Assembly (NCBI RefSeq): GCF_000686725.1
Contig: NZ_JMLK01000011.1
Location: 62,001-126,000 of the forward strand
DNA length: 64,000 nucleotides
Origin: Clostridium akagii DSM 12554
GTDB lineage: Bacteria > Bacillota > Clostridia > Clostridiales > Clostridiaceae
Reading direction: 5' to 3'
The translations under genes were made by a program, and so were the position numbers. The notes under the pieces were generated by a model, which was not told the origin of the DNA, made no database searches, and saw only the letters and a list, made by a program, of their open reading frames with translations. Each line of letters begins with the position of its first letter. The first letter of the stretch is position 1. Below are positions 25,805 through 35,409 of this stretch, in pieces.

Positions 25805-28096
25805 ATGATTGAAATTAGAGATGAACATTTCGCGGCTGTAGAAGATTTTAAAAACAAAGCTGGAGAATATGTAAGCGGTAAATTAGATCCACTTAGATTT
25901 AAAGCATTTAGAGTGGCTATGGGTATTTATGAGCAAAGAAAAAAAGAAACTTATATGGTAAGGACAAGAATACCAGGTGGAGTTATAAACAAAGATCAGT
26001 TTAAGTTAGTAAGTGAACTTTCCAAAAAATATTCTAGTGGAAAACTTCATTTAACTTCAAGGCAGGATATACAATTTCAAAATGTAGAACTTAAAAATGT
26101 GTATACAATAATGAAAGAACTAATAGAAAAGGGAATAACGACTAAGGGAACAGGTGGAAATACAGTAAGAAACGTAGAATGTTCTCCACTTTCAGGGGTT
26201 TCCCATGATGAAATATTTGATGTAACTCCTTATGTGAAGGTGGCAACAGACTATTTAATTAAAGACCCAAGCACCATGAATCTTCCAAGAAAATATAAAA
26301 TAGGTTTTTCAAATAGTAAGGAAGATACAGCAAATGCCACTATTTCAGACCTGGGTTTTATAGCTAAAATTCAAAATGCAATAAAAGGTTTTGAAATTTA
26401 TGCTGGTGGAGGTTTTGGAGCAAATCCAAGAGTGTCACTAAAACTTTCGGATTTTAGTCCTGATACAGATATACTTTATTATATTCAAGGATTAAAAGAA
26501 CTTTTTGAAAAAGAGGGAGACAGAACAAATAAAAACAAGGCAAGAATAAGATATATAGTAGCACGGCTTGGGGAAGAAAAATTTTTAGAAGAGCTAAAAG
26601 GATATGTGGCAAAAGTTAAAAATAGAATTAACTTAGATGTAATTATTGAAAGCACGTTAGAAGAAATAAATCCTAAAGAGGAAAAAATAGAAAAAGGTTA
26701 CGAAAATATAATCTTTGCTGAAAAGCAAGATGGCTATTATTCAATATATGTACATGCTCAAAGTGGTAATTTAAGAGCAGAATCATTAGATTCAGTAATT
26801 ACATTTGTAGAATCTTTAGACTATGGAGTTACGCTAAGAGTAACTAACACTCAAGGATTTTTTGTAAGGAGTTTAAAAGGTGAAGATGCAAAAAAACTTG
26901 CAGATATCGTGCTTAAATTTGCATCTCCTTTTAATATTGATAATTCATTAACTTGCGCAGGCGCTTCAACTTGTCAGTTAGGTCTTTGTTTATCACAAAG
27001 TTTATTAATAGCAATAAAAGAAAAATTTAAAAATGCAAGTTATGAAGTTAAAGATGCCCTTCCAAGATTATTTATTTCAGGATGCCAAAATTCTTGTGGT
27101 CAGCATGAAAAAGGTAAGATTGGGTTAAGCGGGAAAGCAGTTAGAACTCAAGATGGACTAATGCCAATGTATTCAGTTTTCCTTGGAGGAAAAGTAGGAA
27201 GCGGTGGTGCTAAGATGGGAGAACTATTTGGAGTAGTTCCAGTTAAAAAAATTCCCCAATATCTTTTAGAATTAGCCCAGCTTAAAGTGAAACTTGGTTA
27301 TGAATGTTTTGATAAGTTCATTGAAGAAAAATCTCAGGACATAAAGGATCTTATAGAAAAAAATTCATTAGTAGAAAGTTTTAGTGAAAATCCAGATTTT
27401 TATTATGATTTTGGAGCAGATGAAAAGTTCACTCTTAAGGGAAGGGGAGCTGGAGAGTGTAGTACTGGAGTTCTTGATGTAATTAAGTTAGATATATCAA
27501 ATGCTGAGGGTAGTCTTTCTCTATATAAAGATAATAAGGATAATGATGTTTTATACGCCTCAGCTTTATCTTCAGCAAGGACTTTACTTGTTTTAAAGGG
27601 AATAGATTCTAACAAGGATAGAGAAATATTTAAGGGTTTTAAATCAAACTTTATAGATACTGGATATGTAAAACCTGAAATTTCAGTATTATTCGATTCT
27701 TTAATAGATTATAAACTTGGAGATATAAGTGATATATCAAGCTATGCAGATGATATTACATATTTGCTAGAAAAGGTTAAAGCTATGTATGAATCATTAA
27801 ATGGGCAACTGGAAATAACACTGCCAAAGGAATTAAAAGATGAAGAAACACAAGAAAAGAAAGAACAAGAAAAAGTGGATATAGTAGATTTTAGAGGGGT
27901 TCAGTGTCCAATAAATTTCGTAAAAGTAAAGATTGAACTTTCAAAAATAAAATCTGGTGAAAAGAAAGGTTTTTATCTAGATGATGGGGCACCCATTGAA
28001 AATGTTCCTAAGAGCGTTGAAAAAGAGGGTCATAAAATAATTTCAATAGATGAAAATTATAAGGGTTACAATTTACTTACCATAGAGAAAAAATAA
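25805..28096 (+). CDS. siroheme [4Fe-4S] sulfite reductase fused to a TusA-like domain
   Basis: 763 residues. Residues ~1-510 are a complete nitrite/sulfite reductase hemoprotein: two ferredoxin-like half domains, the siroheme-binding stretch (LHLTSRQDIQFQNVELKNV, TGGNTVRNVECSPLSG) and the cluster cysteines CAGASTC and CQNSC. A ~170-residue alpha-helical linker of unknown role follows (~520-680). The last 73 residues are a TusA/SirA-like sulfur-transfer fold (VDFRGVQCPINFVKVKIEL), with its conserved Cys but a CPIN sequence in place of CPxP. The fusion suggests that sulfide or persulfide is handed straight to the carrier. ATG at 25805 after GAGGTG; a GTG at 25796 overlaps the ribosome site. 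Confidence 0.93.
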   Translation: MIEIRDEHFAAVEDFKNKAGEYVSGKLDPLRFKAFRVAMGIYEQRKKETYMVRTRIPGGVINKDQFKLVSELSKKYSSGKLHLTSRQDIQFQNVELKNVYTIMKELIEKGITTKGTGGNTVRNVECSPLSGVSHDEIFDVTPYVKVATDYLIKDPSTMNLPRKYKIGFSNSKEDTANATISDLGFIAKIQNAIKGFEIYAGGGFGANPRVSLKLSDFSPDTDILYYIQGLKELFEKEGDRTNKNKARIRYIVARLGEEKFLEELKGYVAKVKNRINLDVIIESTLEEINPKEEKIEKGYENIIFAEKQDGYYSIYVHAQSGNLRAESLDSVITFVESLDYGVTLRVTNTQGFFVRSLKGEDAKKLADIVLKFASPFNIDNSLTCAGASTCQLGLCLSQSLLIAIKEKFKNASYEVKDALPRLFISGCQNSCGQHEKGKIGLSGKAVRTQDGLMPMYSVFLGGKVGSGGAKMGELFGVVPVKKIPQYLLELAQLKVKLGYECFDKFIEEKSQDIKDLIEKNSLVESFSENPDFYYDFGADEKFTLKGRGAGECSTGVLDVIKLDISNAEGSLSLYKDNKDNDVLYASALSSARTLLVLKGIDSNKDREIFKGFKSNFIDTGYVKPEISVLFDSLIDYKLGDISDISSYADDITYLLEKVKAMYESLNGQLEITLPKELKDEETQEKKEQEKVDIVDFRGVQCPINFVKVKIELSKIKSGEKKGFYLDDGAPIENVPKSVEKEGHKIISIDENYKGYNLLTIEKK

Positions 28097-28111
28097 TTAG
28101 GAGTGTGAGCT

Positions 28112-29341
28112 ATGAATTTCAATACGAGACTTATACACGGAAATCATAAAGTTGATAGTGCCGGAGCCACAAATACTCCTATTTATCTTTCCAATGCATT
28201 TGCACATGATTCAGCTGAAAAGCTTGAAGGGATAATGTCAGGAACAAGTATGGGGTTTGCATATACAAGGATCTCAAATCCAACTGTGAACTCATTTGAA
28301 CGAAGAATGGCAAGTATTGAGGGCGGACAAGTAGCTACCTCTGCTGCCTCCGGAATGAGCGCTATTTATTTAGCAGTTATGAATATATTAGAAACCGGAG
28401 ATGAGATAATTGCCTCTAGTGGACTTTATGGAGGAACATATACTCTCCTTACAAATCTTAAGTCCTTTGGCATAAACGTAAAGTTTCTCGGCACAATTGA
28501 TGAGGCAAGCTTAAAAGCAAATATAACGGATAAAACAAAAATTGTATTTGGAGAAACCATAGGTAACCCAAAGCTGGATGTGCTAGATATAGATTTAGTA
28601 GCAAAGGTATGCACTGATAATAATGTGATTTTTATAGTAGATTCAACTATTACGACACCATATCTTATAAATCCTCTAAAACATGGAGTAGATCTAGTTA
28701 TACATTCCACTTCTAAGTATATAAATGGTACATCAAATTCCATAGGTGGAATCATAGTGGATGGTGGAAGCAGCAAGTATAAAAGTGATAAATTTAAAAA
28801 TTTTAAGGATTACACTAAAAAGTTTGGAAAGTTAGCTTTTACTGCAAAACTTAAAGCAACCATAGGAAAAGATTTAGGAGCAGCACTTTCACCATTAAGT
28901 GCATTTTTAAACCTAACGGGAGTGGAAACTCTAGGGTTAAGGATGTGTCAGCATTGCAAAAATGCTAAGGCTGTAGCTGAATTTTTAGAGAGTAATGAAA
29001 AAATAGTTTCAGTAAATTATCCCGGACTGAAAAGTTCCAAGTATTATGGCATTGCACAAAAATATTATAAAGATGGAGCTAGTGGAATACTAACATTTAG
29101 ACTTGGCAGTAAAGAAAATGCTTTTAAATTTGTGAATGAGCTAAAACTAGTGAAAAACCTAACAAACATTGGAGATACAAAAACAATAATTATTCATCCT
29201 TCATCTACAATATGTGTAACAAATACAGAGGAAGAAAAAGAAAACATGGGAGTTTATGATGATCTTTTAAGATTGTCTGTAGGAATTGAAGATGTTGAAG
29301 ATATTATAAATGATATAAAAGGTGCAATAAAAGTTATATGA
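28112..29341 (+). CDS. O-acetylhomoserine sulfhydrylase-type PLP enzyme (MetY-like)
   Basis: 409 residues of the Cys/Met-metabolism PLP family. YTRISNPTVNSFERRMASIEGG, the PLP-stacking Tyr in SGLYGGTYTLL, the Asp in VDSTITTPYL and the Schiff-base Lys in HSTSKYINGT are visible. In this operon context it probably makes homocysteine from O-acetylhomoserine, using the carrier thiocarboxylate as sulfur source. It follows the sulfite reductase by 15 bases. Cystathionine-gamma-synthase activity cannot be excluded from sequence alone. Sulfur from the pathway would end in methionine and SAM. Confidence 0.88.
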   Translation: MNFNTRLIHGNHKVDSAGATNTPIYLSNAFAHDSAEKLEGIMSGTSMGFAYTRISNPTVNSFERRMASIEGGQVATSAASGMSAIYLAVMNILETGDEIIASSGLYGGTYTLLTNLKSFGINVKFLGTIDEASLKANITDKTKIVFGETIGNPKLDVLDIDLVAKVCTDNNVIFIVDSTITTPYLINPLKHGVDLVIHSTSKYINGTSNSIGGIIVDGGSSKYKSDKFKNFKDYTKKFGKLAFTAKLKATIGKDLGAALSPLSAFLNLTGVETLGLRMCQHCKNAKAVAEFLESNEKIVSVNYPGLKSSKYYGIAQKYYKDGASGILTFRLGSKENAFKFVNELKLVKNLTNIGDTKTIIIHPSSTICVTNTEEEKENMGVYDDLLRLSVGIEDVEDIINDIKGAIKVI

Positions 29342-29350
29342 GGTGATGTT

Positions 29351-29938
29351 TTGGATATAAAGGCAACTAATGTAGTTTGGCACAATACAAGTGTAAAAAG
29401 AGAAGACAGAGAAAAGATCTTAAAGCAAAAGGGTATACTACTTTGGTTTACCGGCCTTTCCGGTTCAGGTAAATCATCAGTGGCTGTGATGCTTGAGCAG
29501 AGACTTCATGATAAAGGCAAATTAACCTATCTTTTAGATGGTGACAATGTAAGGCATGGACTCAATAAAGATTTAGGGTTTTCTAGCACAGACAGAATAG
29601 AGAACATAAGAAGAATAGCAGAACTTTCAAAACTTTTTGTGGATGCTGGAATCATAACCATAGCCACATTCATATCACCATTTATAGAAGAAAGAGAAAA
29701 GGTTAAGAAACTTTTAGGAGAAGATTTCAGAGAAATTTATGTGAATTGCCCATTAGAGATCTGTGAAACTAGAGATCCAAAGGGTATTTATAAAAAGGCA
29801 AGGCAAGGAACTATAAAAGATTTTACAGGTATAGATTCGCCTTACCAGGAGCCAATAAATCCCGATATTACAATACATACTAATGAAAACAGTTTAGAGG
29901 AGTGCACATCACAAATTATTAATTATCTTTATGGGTAA
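29351..29938 (+). CDS. cysC: adenylylsulfate (APS) kinase
   Basis: 195 residues. Intact P-loop TGLSGSGKSSVA, the catalytic DGDNVRHGLNKDLGF, the APS-binding FISPFIEER and KGIYKKARQGTIKDFTGIDSPYQEP. It makes PAPS from APS. In an AprAB pathway this kinase is not needed for sulfite formation, so it may serve PAPS-dependent sulfation (compare the arylsulfotransferase-like gene at 10.7 kb) or lower APS. The TTG start has GAGGTG 5 bases upstream. A second, degenerate copy of the domain is fused to CysN at 35409. Confidence 0.95.
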   Translation: MDIKATNVVWHNTSVKREDREKILKQKGILLWFTGLSGSGKSSVAVMLEQRLHDKGKLTYLLDGDNVRHGLNKDLGFSSTDRIENIRRIAELSKLFVDAGIITIATFISPFIEEREKVKKLLGEDFREIYVNCPLEICETRDPKGIYKKARQGTIKDFTGIDSPYQEPINPDITIHTNENSLEECTSQIINYLYG

Positions 29939-30012
29939 GCTTCAACAAAAATAGATAGCAAAAATGCTAATAGGATTTCATAAATATAACTAAAAAAGTG
30001 AGGATTGATATA

Positions 30013-31695
30013 ATGAAGTTAAACCCTGAAATTATAAGTACTGATATTCTCATAATTGGTGGAGGTGCGGCAGGCTGTTTTGCAGCATTAACTGCAGCTA
30101 AAACCGTAAAGGTTATAATTGCAGAGAAAGCCAATATAAAAAGAAGTGGTTGCCTTGCAGCTGGAGTCAATGCTCTTAACGCATACATAACAAAGGATGA
30201 ATCTCCAGAGTCTTTTGTTAAATATGTGAAAGAAGAATTTAGTGGTGTGATTAGAGAGGATCTTGTGTACTCCATAGCCAAAAAACTTAATAGCGTAACA
30301 AAAACTATAGAAGATTATGGTCTTACAATTTTAAAAGATGAAAATGGAGAATATGTAACTCGTGGGAAAAGAAGTATTAAGATAAATGGTGAGAATATAA
30401 AACCAATTATTGCAGAAGCAGTAGCTAAAGAAAAAAACATACAAATTAAAAATAAGCTAAATATTATAGACTATATAAAAAAAGATGGAAAGATAATAGG
30501 TGCTTTTGGTTTTTCAATAAATGAGGCAAATCTATATGTTATCTATGCAAAGGCAGTGATTTGTACTACTGGGGGTGCAGCAGGCATATATAAACCTAAT
30601 AATCCAGGCTTTTCAAGGCATAAGATGTGGTACAGTCCTTTTAATACAGGTGCGGGTTATGCAATGGGCATAAGAGCGGGAGCAGAAATGACTACCTTTG
30701 AAATGAGGTTCATTGCATTAAGGTGTAAAGATACAATTGCACCTACAGGAACAATTGCCCAAGGGGTTAAAACTCCTCAAGTTAACGGCAATAAAGAACT
30801 GTATTTAAGAAAGTTTGGAAAATCCACTACGGTGAATAGATTGTATGCAACGGTTATGGAAAACTTAGAAGGCAATGGACCTTGTTATTTAAAAACTACA
30901 GATATAAATGAAAATGAGGAGAGGGAACTTCTTAAAGCATATTTAAACATGGCACCAGCTCAAACACTGAAATGGATTGAAAATGGAACATCTCCAAGAA
31001 CTGAAGATGTGGAAATAGAGGGAACAGAACCTTATATTGTTGGTGGGCATGGCGCATGTGGTTATTGGATAGATAATTCAAGAATGACTACAATTAATGG
31101 TTTATATGCTGCTGGGGATGTGGCAGGAGGAAGTCCTAAAAAATATGTAACAGGTGCTTTTGTTGAAGGGGAAATTGCCGCAAACTCTGCGGTTAGATAT
31201 ATAAAAGATATTAAAGAGAAAAAACTTTCTGAAGAAGAAATTCAAAATAAGTTAAAGGAAGTTAACAATTTTCTTGAAAACAACAAGTCCTTATACAGTA
31301 CGGAACAGCTAGAACAGGAAATGCAAAGAGTTATGGATAAGTATGCAGGTGGAATATCTGAAAATTACAGATATAATGGTAAAAACCTAAAGAAAGCAGC
31401 TAAGAAAATTAAGGAACTAATGGTTATAGCCTATAAACTTAGTGCCACTGATGCCCACAACCTATTATTCATATATGAATTATTAGATAGGCTATATGTG
31501 GCAAAGATACTTATTTATCATATGCTTGCAAGAAAAGAAACAAGATGGCATTGTTATGAAGAATATGAAGATTATCCACAAGTTGATGACAAAAACTACT
31601 TAAAATATATAAATTCTGTGTATAAAGATGGAAAAGTTAATATTGTATTTAGAGATTTAGTTGGAAGGGATGAGATTTATGAGCATAAAAATTGA
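30013..31695 (+). CDS. aprA: APS reductase alpha subunit-like flavoprotein (AprA family)
   Basis: 560 residues of the fumarate reductase/AprA FAD family: GGGAAGCFAALTAA at the N-terminus, GVNALNAYIT, the internal FAD region and GGHGACGYWIDNSRMTTINGLYAAGDVAGGSPKKYVTGAFVEGEIAANSAV. AprA reduces APS to sulfite and AMP with AprB. No PAPS reductase gene is in the operon. ATG at 30013 with GAGG 9 bases upstream. The iron-sulfur subunit gene overlaps its end by 17 bases. The gene is flanked by the ATP sulfurylase and sulfite reductase genes of the same pathway. It differs from aspartate oxidase by its partner. Confidence 0.9.
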   Translation: MKLNPEIISTDILIIGGGAAGCFAALTAAKTVKVIIAEKANIKRSGCLAAGVNALNAYITKDESPESFVKYVKEEFSGVIREDLVYSIAKKLNSVTKTIEDYGLTILKDENGEYVTRGKRSIKINGENIKPIIAEAVAKEKNIQIKNKLNIIDYIKKDGKIIGAFGFSINEANLYVIYAKAVICTTGGAAGIYKPNNPGFSRHKMWYSPFNTGAGYAMGIRAGAEMTTFEMRFIALRCKDTIAPTGTIAQGVKTPQVNGNKELYLRKFGKSTTVNRLYATVMENLEGNGPCYLKTTDINENEERELLKAYLNMAPAQTLKWIENGTSPRTEDVEIEGTEPYIVGGHGACGYWIDNSRMTTINGLYAAGDVAGGSPKKYVTGAFVEGEIAANSAVRYIKDIKEKKLSEEEIQNKLKEVNNFLENNKSLYSTEQLEQEMQRVMDKYAGGISENYRYNGKNLKKAAKKIKELMVIAYKLSATDAHNLLFIYELLDRLYVAKILIYHMLARKETRWHCYEEYEDYPQVDDKNYLKYINSVYKDGKVNIVFRDLVGRDEIYEHKN

Positions 31696-31993
31696 TGTTA
31701 ATAAATGTGTTGGTTGCAATAAATGCTTAGAAATCTGTCCTGGAAGCTTAATCTACAAAAACGAAAGTAATAAAGCTTTTATAAAATATGAGAAGGATTG
31801 CTGGGGATGCACCGCCTGCCTAAAGGAATGTAAATTTAAAGCAATTAAATATTATTTAGGAACCGATATCGGAGGAAATGGTGCTGAATTATATGTGGAA
31901 GAAGTTAATGATACGCTGAATTGGCACATTACTGATAAATGTGGTAGGGACGTAATAATTTCAACAAATAGAAAACAATCAAATAAATATTAA
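31679..31993 (+). CDS. aprB: APS reductase beta subunit-like ferredoxin (AprB family)
   Basis: 104 residues with two [4Fe-4S] cluster motifs: CVGCNKCLEICP and CWGCTACLKEC. A short C-terminal tail (YVEEVNDTLNWHITDKCGRDVI) resembles the AprB end. It carries electrons to the flavin of AprA. ATG at 31679 follows GGAAGGGATGAG within the aprA coding sequence, showing coupled translation. Confidence 0.9.
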   Translation: MSIKIDVNKCVGCNKCLEICPGSLIYKNESNKAFIKYEKDCWGCTACLKECKFKAIKYYLGTDIGGNGAELYVEEVNDTLNWHITDKCGRDVIISTNRKQSNKY

Positions 31994-32006
31994 GGGGGAA
32001 ATAAAA

Positions 32007-33038
32007 ATGAAAAAAACACTATTAACGCTAGCTATTATTGGGACATTGGCTGCAGGGGTTTTAGCAGGATGTAATGCTAAAAAAAGTGATGATGCCCAAA
32101 CAGTGCGAATTGCATATTTTCCTAATATAACTCATTCTCAAGCATTAGTAGGCATGGAGGAAGGAAAATTTAAAAAAGCACTAGGTGATAAGGTAACAAT
32201 CCAATGGAAACAATTTAATGCTGGGTCATCAGAAGTGGAGGCATTTTTATCTGGATCGGTTGATATTGGTTATATTGGACCCGGACCTGCAATAAATGGT
32301 TATACAAAATCCAAGGGAGATTTACAGGTAATAGCAGGTGCCACAGACTCAGGTGCTGTTTTGGTTAGCAGAAAAGGTGAAAACATTAAGAGTGTAAAAG
32401 ATCTTGCAAATAAAAAGGTTGCAATACCTCAGTTTGGCAATACACAGGATTTAACTCTTAGATTCTTGCTTGCGAATAATGGATTACAGGATAAGACAAA
32501 AGGCGGAAATGTAGAAATAGTTGCCGCTGATAATCCCGATATTGTAACACTTCTTGATAAAGGTTCAATAGACGCTGCACTAGTACCAGAACCATGGGGT
32601 TCAAGAATTCAAAAACAAGCTTCGGCTGATTTAGTATTGGATTCTAATAAGGTTTGGAGAAATGGAAAATATCCAACTGCACTTGTAGTTGCAAGAAAAG
32701 AATTCATAAAGGATCATCCTGATGTAATTGAAAATTTTCTAAAGGCACATGTGGAATTAACAGACTATATAAATACTAATAAAGACAAAGCAGCAGATGA
32801 TGCAAATATAGAGTTTAAAACCCTTACTAAAAAGGCACTAGACAAGGATGTTTTGAAAACTTCATTTAGTAGATTATCACCCACAGTAGATCCAGAAAAA
32901 AATGCAACCAAAGCTATGATTGATATGTCTTTAAAAGTAGGATTTATTAAAGAAAAACCAGCTGATGAAAATGGATTATTTAATCTTGATATTTTAAACA
33001 AAGTACTTAAGGCAAAAGGAGAAAAAACCATTAATTAG
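32007..33038 (+). CDS. ABC transporter substrate-binding lipoprotein, SsuA/TauA-like
   Basis: 343 residues. N-terminal lipoprotein signal with lipobox LAGC (Cys ~21). The mature part is an NMT1/SsuA-like fold (VRIAYFPNITHSQALVGMEEGKFKKALGD, VDIGYIGPGPAINGY, IDAALVPEPWGSRIQ). The family binds sulfonates, taurine or thiamine precursors. Inside a sulfate-reduction operon it may instead supply sulfonate or sulfate. Ribosome site AAGGGGGAAAT. The ATPase and permease genes follow, so it is a complete importer. Confidence 0.9.
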   Translation: MKKTLLTLAIIGTLAAGVLAGCNAKKSDDAQTVRIAYFPNITHSQALVGMEEGKFKKALGDKVTIQWKQFNAGSSEVEAFLSGSVDIGYIGPGPAINGYTKSKGDLQVIAGATDSGAVLVSRKGENIKSVKDLANKKVAIPQFGNTQDLTLRFLLANNGLQDKTKGGNVEIVAADNPDIVTLLDKGSIDAALVPEPWGSRIQKQASADLVLDSNKVWRNGKYPTALVVARKEFIKDHPDVIENFLKAHVELTDYINTNKDKAADDANIEFKTLTKKALDKDVLKTSFSRLSPTVDPEKNATKAMIDMSLKVGFIKEKPADENGLFNLDILNKVLKAKGEKTIN

Positions 33039-33050
33039 GAGGCGACAATT

Positions 33051-33890
33051 TTGGGGTTAGAGATAAAAGAGGTAAGTAAAAAGTTTATAACTAAAAATAA
33101 AGAAACTTATACTTTAGACAATATAAATTTATCTATAAAAAAAGGAGAGTTTATATGTCTTCTAGGGCCTTCTGGTTGCGGGAAGTCTACTTTGCTCAAT
33201 ATAATTGCTGGACTATTAAAACCTAGTTCTGGAACTGTAAGCCTTAGTGGTCAGGTAGTTAAAGAGGTTGGACCAGATAAGGCTATGATGTTTCAGGAAT
33301 CTGCACTTTTTCCTTGGCTTAACGTTATTGATAATGTTGAGTTTGGAATGAAGATGGCAGGAATCCCAAAAGAAGAAAGACGGATTAAAGCTATAAAGTA
33401 TTTAAAGATGGTCCATTTGTCTAAATTTGAAAAATCATATGTACACGAACTCTCTGGTGGAATGAAACAAAGAGTTTCACTGGCAAGGGCCCTAACACTG
33501 GATTCAGAACTCTTACTTATGGATGAGCCATTTTCAGCTCTTGATAGTCAAACCAAAAGTATTCTTCAGCTTGAACTTCAGAAGATATGGTGGGAGACAA
33601 AAAAAACCATAGTATTTGTAACTCACAATGTGGAGGAAGCAGTGCTTTTAGGTGATAGGGTTATAGTGATGTCTGCCAATCCTGGGAGAATAAAAAGAGA
33701 ATTCAAAATTCAATTAGCAAGGCCAAGAGAAGCACAAAGTGTGGATTTGGCATACGTTGCAAGAGAAGTTATGAATGAACTTAAAGAGGAGGTGGAGAAG
33801 GTTGCAAAAAGCGAATACGACAATGATTGGAGCATTGAAAAAAGTAATATTTTATATGATTCTAATAATAATATGGGAAGTGGTTTATAA
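33051..33890 (+). CDS. ABC transporter ATPase, SsuB/TauB-like
   Basis: 279 residues. Walker A GPSGCGKSTLLN, signature LSGGMKQRVSLARAL, Walker B LLLMDEPFSALD, and the H-loop FVTHNVEEA. The start is TTG with AGGAGG 8 bases upstream. The last 30 codons overlap the permease gene in another frame. With 32007 and 33802 it makes an SsuABC-type importer. Confidence 0.95.
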   Translation: MGLEIKEVSKKFITKNKETYTLDNINLSIKKGEFICLLGPSGCGKSTLLNIIAGLLKPSSGTVSLSGQVVKEVGPDKAMMFQESALFPWLNVIDNVEFGMKMAGIPKEERRIKAIKYLKMVHLSKFEKSYVHELSGGMKQRVSLARALTLDSELLLMDEPFSALDSQTKSILQLELQKIWWETKKTIVFVTHNVEEAVLLGDRVIVMSANPGRIKREFKIQLARPREAQSVDLAYVAREVMNELKEEVEKVAKSEYDNDWSIEKSNILYDSNNNMGSGL

Positions 33891-34596
33891 AGTAGGAGTT
33901 GATGTACTGGGTGTTTGGAAGTCCTATACTTTTCCGGAACCATTGAGCGTTATAAAAACTTTGGGTTCATTAATAAGTGATGGGTCATTAATTGGGGCAA
34001 TACTTATAAGTATGAGAAGAATAATTATTGGTTATACAATTTCGCTAGTGGTAGGATTGATACTGGGGCTTCTCATTGTAAGATTTAAATATTTAGATGA
34101 AAATTTCAGTGCTCTTATTTTAGGGATGCAAACACTTCCAAGTGTTTGCTGGCTGCCCTTTGCCATACTTTGGTTTGGTTTAAGTGAGAGTTCTATAATA
34201 TTTGTAACAACCATAGGTTCAGTATTTGCAATTTCTATGGCAACAGAAGCAGGAATAAAAAATGTAAATCCAATATACGTTAAAGCAGCTAGCACCATGG
34301 GAGCAAAAGGACTGAAATTATATTTCAATGTAGTAATACCTTCTGCACTTCCATCAATAATAAGTGGTATGAAACAGGGATGGTCATTTGCTTGGAGAGC
34401 ACTAATAGCAGGTGAAATGCTATCAGCTACAAAAGGTATTGGACAGATACTTATGGTAGGAAGAGATCTGGCAGATATAAATCAGGTGGCGTCAGTGATG
34501 ATTGTAATAATAGTTTTAGGTCTTGTCATAGATAAATTTATCTTTGGAGCCCTAGAAAAAAGTGTTAGACGAAGATGTGGACTTGAGAGAAATTAA
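33802..34596 (+). CDS. ABC transporter permease, SsuC/TauC-like
   Basis: About 264 residues, six membrane segments, with the inner-membrane EAA-type loop (AASTMGAKGLKLYFNVVIPSALPSIISGMKQGWSFAWRALIAGEM). An ATG at 33775 would give 27 more bases in frame, but TTG at 33802 follows AGGAGGTGG within the ATPase gene, which fits a coupled start. It belongs with the preceding substrate-binding protein and ATPase. Confidence 0.88.
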   Translation: MQKANTTMIGALKKVIFYMILIIIWEVVYKVGVDVLGVWKSYTFPEPLSVIKTLGSLISDGSLIGAILISMRRIIIGYTISLVVGLILGLLIVRFKYLDENFSALILGMQTLPSVCWLPFAILWFGLSESSIIFVTTIGSVFAISMATEAGIKNVNPIYVKAASTMGAKGLKLYFNVVIPSALPSIISGMKQGWSFAWRALIAGEMLSATKGIGQILMVGRDLADINQVASVMIVIIVLGLVIDKFIFGALEKSVRRRCGLERN

Positions 34597-34608
34597 GGAG
34601 GAATTTAT

Positions 34609-35409
34609 ATGGATCATTTAGACAGATTGGAAGCAGAAAGTATTTATATTTTAAGAGAGGCTTATAAGCATTTTGGAAAACTTGGAATGCTATGGTCAAT
34701 TGGTAAGGACTCCACAGTAATGTTGTGGCTTGCACAAAAAGCTTTTTTCGGAAATTGCCCATTTCCACTAATTCATGTGGATACAAAGTACAAAATACCC
34801 GCAATGATAGAGTTTAGGGACAAGGTTGCTAAGGACTATCATCTTAATTTAATAGTTCATACAAATACTAAAGCAATTGAAGAAGGAATGGGACCAGAAA
34901 AGGGCAGACTGGTGTGTTGCAAGGCATTAAAAACTGATGGACTGCAACAAGTTGTTACTGAGTATGAATTCGACGGACTTATTGTAGGGGTAAGAAGAGA
35001 TGAAGAAGGGTCAAGATCAAAGGAAAGAGTTTTTAGTGAAAGAAATGCCGAATCAGAATGGGACTATGCAGATCAACCACCTGAACTTTGGGATCAATTT
35101 AAAACTGATTTTAAAAAGGGTAACCATATAAGAATTCATCCACTTTTAGGTTGGAGAGAAATTGATATTTGGGAGTATATAAAACGAGAAAGTATCCCAA
35201 TAATAGATTTGTATTTCTCTAAAAATGGTAAGAGGTACAGAAGTCTTGGGTGTGCACCATGTACAAATCCTATCGATTCAAATGCGTCAACACTAGACGA
35301 GATAATTGAAGAACTTAAAAATTCGGATGATACGGAAAGATCAGGAAGAGCGCAGGATCAAGAAGATGCTCATGCACTAGAAAAACTTAGAAAGCATGGG
35401 TATATGTAA
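34609..35409 (+). CDS. cysD: sulfate adenylyltransferase small subunit
   Basis: 266 residues. PP-loop motif [22 protein letters not shown], and [24 protein letters not shown]. With CysN it makes APS from ATP and sulfate. Ribosome site AAGGAGGA. It follows the transporter by 12 bases and overlaps the cysN start (TAATG). Confidence 0.98.
   Translation: MDHLDRLEAESIYILREAYKHFGKLGMLWSIGKDSTVMLWLAQKAFFGNCPFPLIHVDTKYKIPAMIEFRDKVAKDYHLNLIVHTNTKAIEEGMGPEKGRLVCCKALKTDGLQQVVTEYEFDGLIVGVRRDEEGSRSKERVFSERNAESEWDYADQPPELWDQFKTDFKKGNHIRIHPLLGWREIDIWEYIKRESIPIIDLYFSKNGKRYRSLGCAPCTNPIDSNASTLDEIIEELKNSDDTERSGRAQDQEDAHALEKLRKHGYM

Noticed and set aside
28426-28776. Minus-strand open frame of 116 codons opposite the PLP enzyme gene
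   Set aside because: A shadow frame of an evident gene; composition follows the complement of its codons.
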